Assembly: GCA_030067055.1 (NCBI GenBank)
Contig: JASJAL010000021.1
Coordinates: 1 to 14,379, forward strand
Direction: 5' to 3'
DNA from: Kiloniellales bacterium
Lineage (GTDB): Bacteria; Pseudomonadota; Alphaproteobacteria; Kiloniellales; JAKSBE01
Length of the DNA stretch: 14,379 nucleotides
The position numbers were made by a program, and so were the translations under genes. Position 1 is the first letter of the stretch. Each line of letters begins with the position of its first letter. Under the pieces are notes generated by a model. It was not told the origin of the DNA, searched no databases, and saw nothing but the letters and a program-made list of their open reading frames with translations. Below, piece after piece: positions 13,143-14,379 of the stretch.

Positions 13143-13540
13143 TCCGCCCCCCTCAGGCGCAGGCTGGACAGCGCCACCTCGCGCTCCTGCCCGCCGTCCC
13201 GCCAGGTCACCACCGCCTTGACCGTGAAGGCGCGGAGCAGCGAATCCTCGGTCGGCTGCTCCTCGTAGGGCGCGATCTCGAGCCGCCAGGCCATGCCGTC
13301 GTCCAGGACGCCCGAGCTTTGCCCGGGCTCCAGGGGCTCTTCGATGCCCAGGCGTTCGAGCTGCGACTGGGCATGGCCCAGGGCGATGGCGTAGGCGCGG
13401 GAGACGCTGGCGTTGCGCGACCCGGTCGAGAAGATCTGCAGGATCGCGCCGAAGCTGAAGGCGAAGATCGTGAAGGCAACCAGGACCTCCATCAGGGTGA
13501 AGCCCCGCTGCCCGGCCCGGGCTCTCGGTCTATTCGGCAA
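13139..13540 (-). CDS. gspI: Type II secretion minor pseudopilin GspI
   Basis: A 133-aa minor pseudopilin. G13 is followed by FTLMEVLVAFTIFAFSFGAI with E18 at mature position 5. The central AYAIALGHAQSQLERLG helix and the ending FTVKAVVTWRDGGQEREVAL are typical of GspI, the nucleator of the pseudopilus tip. The only possible start codon between an in-frame stop (13556-13558) and the prepilin motif is TTG 13540. It has GGAGAGG just upstream and overlaps the end of gspH by 11 bases, so initiation at TTG is well supported here. It overlaps gspJ by four bases downstream. Confidence 0.92.
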   Translation of the reverse strand: MPNRPRARAGQRGFTLMEVLVAFTIFAFSFGAILQIFSTGSRNASVSRAYAIALGHAQSQLERLGIEEPLEPGQSSGVLDDGMAWRLEIAPYEEQPTEDSLLRAFTVKAVVTWRDGGQEREVALSSLRLRGAE

Positions 13541-14027
13541 GGCGCACCTCTCCGGTCAGCCAGCGCACCGAGACCTCGTAGCGGGTGCCGGCGCCGCTCA
13601 GGGCCACCGCGCCGCCGGTCGAGCTGCCGTCGGGAAAGAACTGGATGCGGGCCTGGCCCACGTCGCTCTGGACCTCGTTCGCGGTCAGGACTTCGGCCTC
13701 GACACCCTCCGGCAGTTCGGCCAGGGCGCCGCGCCCGGGGATCCCGAAGCGCCGGGCCTCGAGGTCCAGGAGGAAGGCGACCTCGCGGTTGCCGGCGATG
13801 GCCTGGCCGCGGGCCCGGCGCAGATCCTCGGCGACCTGCCGCGCCGTGGCGCGCAGCTCGACGCCCTCGCGCCCACCGAAGATACCGGCGGGCAGCAGCG
13901 CGTAGATCAGCCCGATGATGGTGATGACGACAAGCAGCTCCAGCAGGGTGAAGCCGGCCGCCGGTCCGCGGCGGCGCGGATCGCGAGGGAAGCTAGGATC
14001 ACCAGCTGGTGACGTCGCTGTTGTCAT
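13530..14027 (-). CDS. gspH: Type II secretion minor pseudopilin GspH
   Basis: A 165-aa minor pseudopilin with leader cleavage after G25, then FTLLELLVVITIIGLIYALL, glutamate at mature position 5 (E30). The body shows the GspH pattern: ATARQVAEDLRRARGQAIAG (the helix after the hydrophobic stalk), VAFLLDLEARRFGIPG, and IQFFPDGSSTGGAVAL, the diagnostic F-x-P-D-G-S-S-T-G-G motif shared by GspH/FimT. The leader is long (25 residues) and Pro/Arg-rich. ATG 14027 is the only ATG in frame and overlaps the end of gspG by 29 bases, longer than the other overlaps in this operon. Confidence 0.92.
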   Translation of the reverse strand: MTTATSPAGDPSFPRDPRRRGPAAGFTLLELLVVITIIGLIYALLPAGIFGGREGVELRATARQVAEDLRRARGQAIAGNREVAFLLDLEARRFGIPGRGALAELPEGVEAEVLTANEVQSDVGQARIQFFPDGSSTGGAVALSGAGTRYEVSVRWLTGEVRLAE

Positions 14028-14379
14028 CTTCGCCGCCTTCGGCGTTGTCCGCGCCCAGCGAATAGAGGTCGTACTTCCCGTGCTGGCCCGGAAAGCGATA
14101 GAGATAGACCCGCTTCCAGGGGTCGGTGATCGATTTCTGGTCCTTCAGGTAGGGGCCGCGCCAGCGGTCGCCGTCGCTCGGCGCCTCGACCAGGGCCATC
14201 AAGCCCTCGTCCTCGCTGGGGTAGCGGCCGTGGTCGAGATAGAAGAGGTCGAGCCCGGCCGCGATGGAGTCGATCTGCAGCCTGGCGGCGTCGGTCTGCG
14301 CCTTGGTGAACTGGTTGATCGCCACCACGCCGGCGACCGCCGCCAGCAGGCCGAGGATCGTCATCACGACCAGCAGCTC
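13999..14379 (-). CDS. gspG: Type II secretion major pseudopilin GspG (5' cut)
   Basis: The gene runs off the right edge; 126 residues remain and the first visible codon is the glutamate of mature position 5 (ELLVMMTILGLLAAVAGVVA). The leader and first four mature residues are outside the window. The rest is a clear GspG: QTDAARLQIDSIAAGLDLFYLDHGRYPS, then DEGLMALV, WRGPYLK and DPWKRVY. It ends with SLGADNAEGGEDDNSDVTSW, the acidic calcium-binding C terminus of the family. GspG is the main building block of the pseudopilus. A start internal to the window at the tandem ATG (14362-14367) would remove the essential prepilin signal and is rejected. gspE and gspF may lie beyond the edge. Confidence 0.95.
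   Translation of the reverse strand, partial: ELLVVMTILGLLAAVAGVVAINQFTKAQTDAARLQIDSIAAGLDLFYLDHGRYPSEDEGLMALVEAPSDGDRWRGPYLKDQKSITDPWKRVYLYRFPGQHGKYDLYSLGADNAEGGEDDNSDVTSW

Noticed and set aside
1..14379. tRNA, rRNA, CRISPR array, insertion sequence, phage or defence system
   Set aside because: I looked on both strands and saw no cloverleaf with a T-loop motif, no regularly spaced direct repeats, and no transposase, integrase, nuclease-defence or toxin-antitoxin pair.

Overview
The window is GC-rich (about two thirds G+C by eye) and gene-dense. It looks like a chromosomal segment of an alphaproteobacterium, probably from the Rhodospirillales/Kiloniellales side. Supporting this are a perfect CtrA-type TTAA-N7-TTAA array, a small RNA that resembles the alphaproteobacterial mmgR/suhB (alpha-r8) family, and a type II secretion (T2SS) locus with the short GspC and GspM variants. 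The species cannot be named from the sequence alone. No transposase, integrase, tRNA, rRNA or CRISPR array was seen.

Left part (1-5700): an unpaired Flp-type pilin gene (292-468, minus) with an AT-rich upstream region; a PAS-containing sensor histidine kinase with no response regulator beside it (801-2054, minus); a TPR-sulfotransferase fusion (2254-3621, minus); an Fpg/Nei-family DNA glycosylase (3790-4689, minus); a plus-strand small RNA of about 110 nt with three hairpins and a textbook intrinsic terminator (about 4935-5046); and a secreted staphylococcal-nuclease-like protein whose catalytic residues look lost (5109-5579, minus). A palindromic element of about 37 bp occurs twice, each time about 10 bp downstream of a minus-strand gene (754-790 and 5064-5099).

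Right part (5718-14379): a T2SS locus that has been broken up. Reading leftwards from the right edge, gspG (cut by the window end), gspH, gspI, gspJ, gspL and gspM form a tightly overlapping operon. After two hairpins, an unrecognised 65-aa plus-strand gene and about 650 bp without a convincing gene, gspC and gspD follow on the minus strand. gspK, which normally sits between gspJ and gspL, is on the plus strand, convergent with gspD and 18 bp from it. gspE, gspF and the prepilin peptidase are not in the window.

How the genes work together: GspG (major) and GspH/I/J/K (minor) pseudopilins build the periplasmic piston, GspL/GspM form the inner-membrane platform, GspC links it to the outer membrane, and the lipoprotein secretin GspD is the exit pore. 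The CtrA-type array between the two halves of the locus suggests cell-cycle or developmental control of the small gene, of gspC-D, or of both; this is inference from the motif only.
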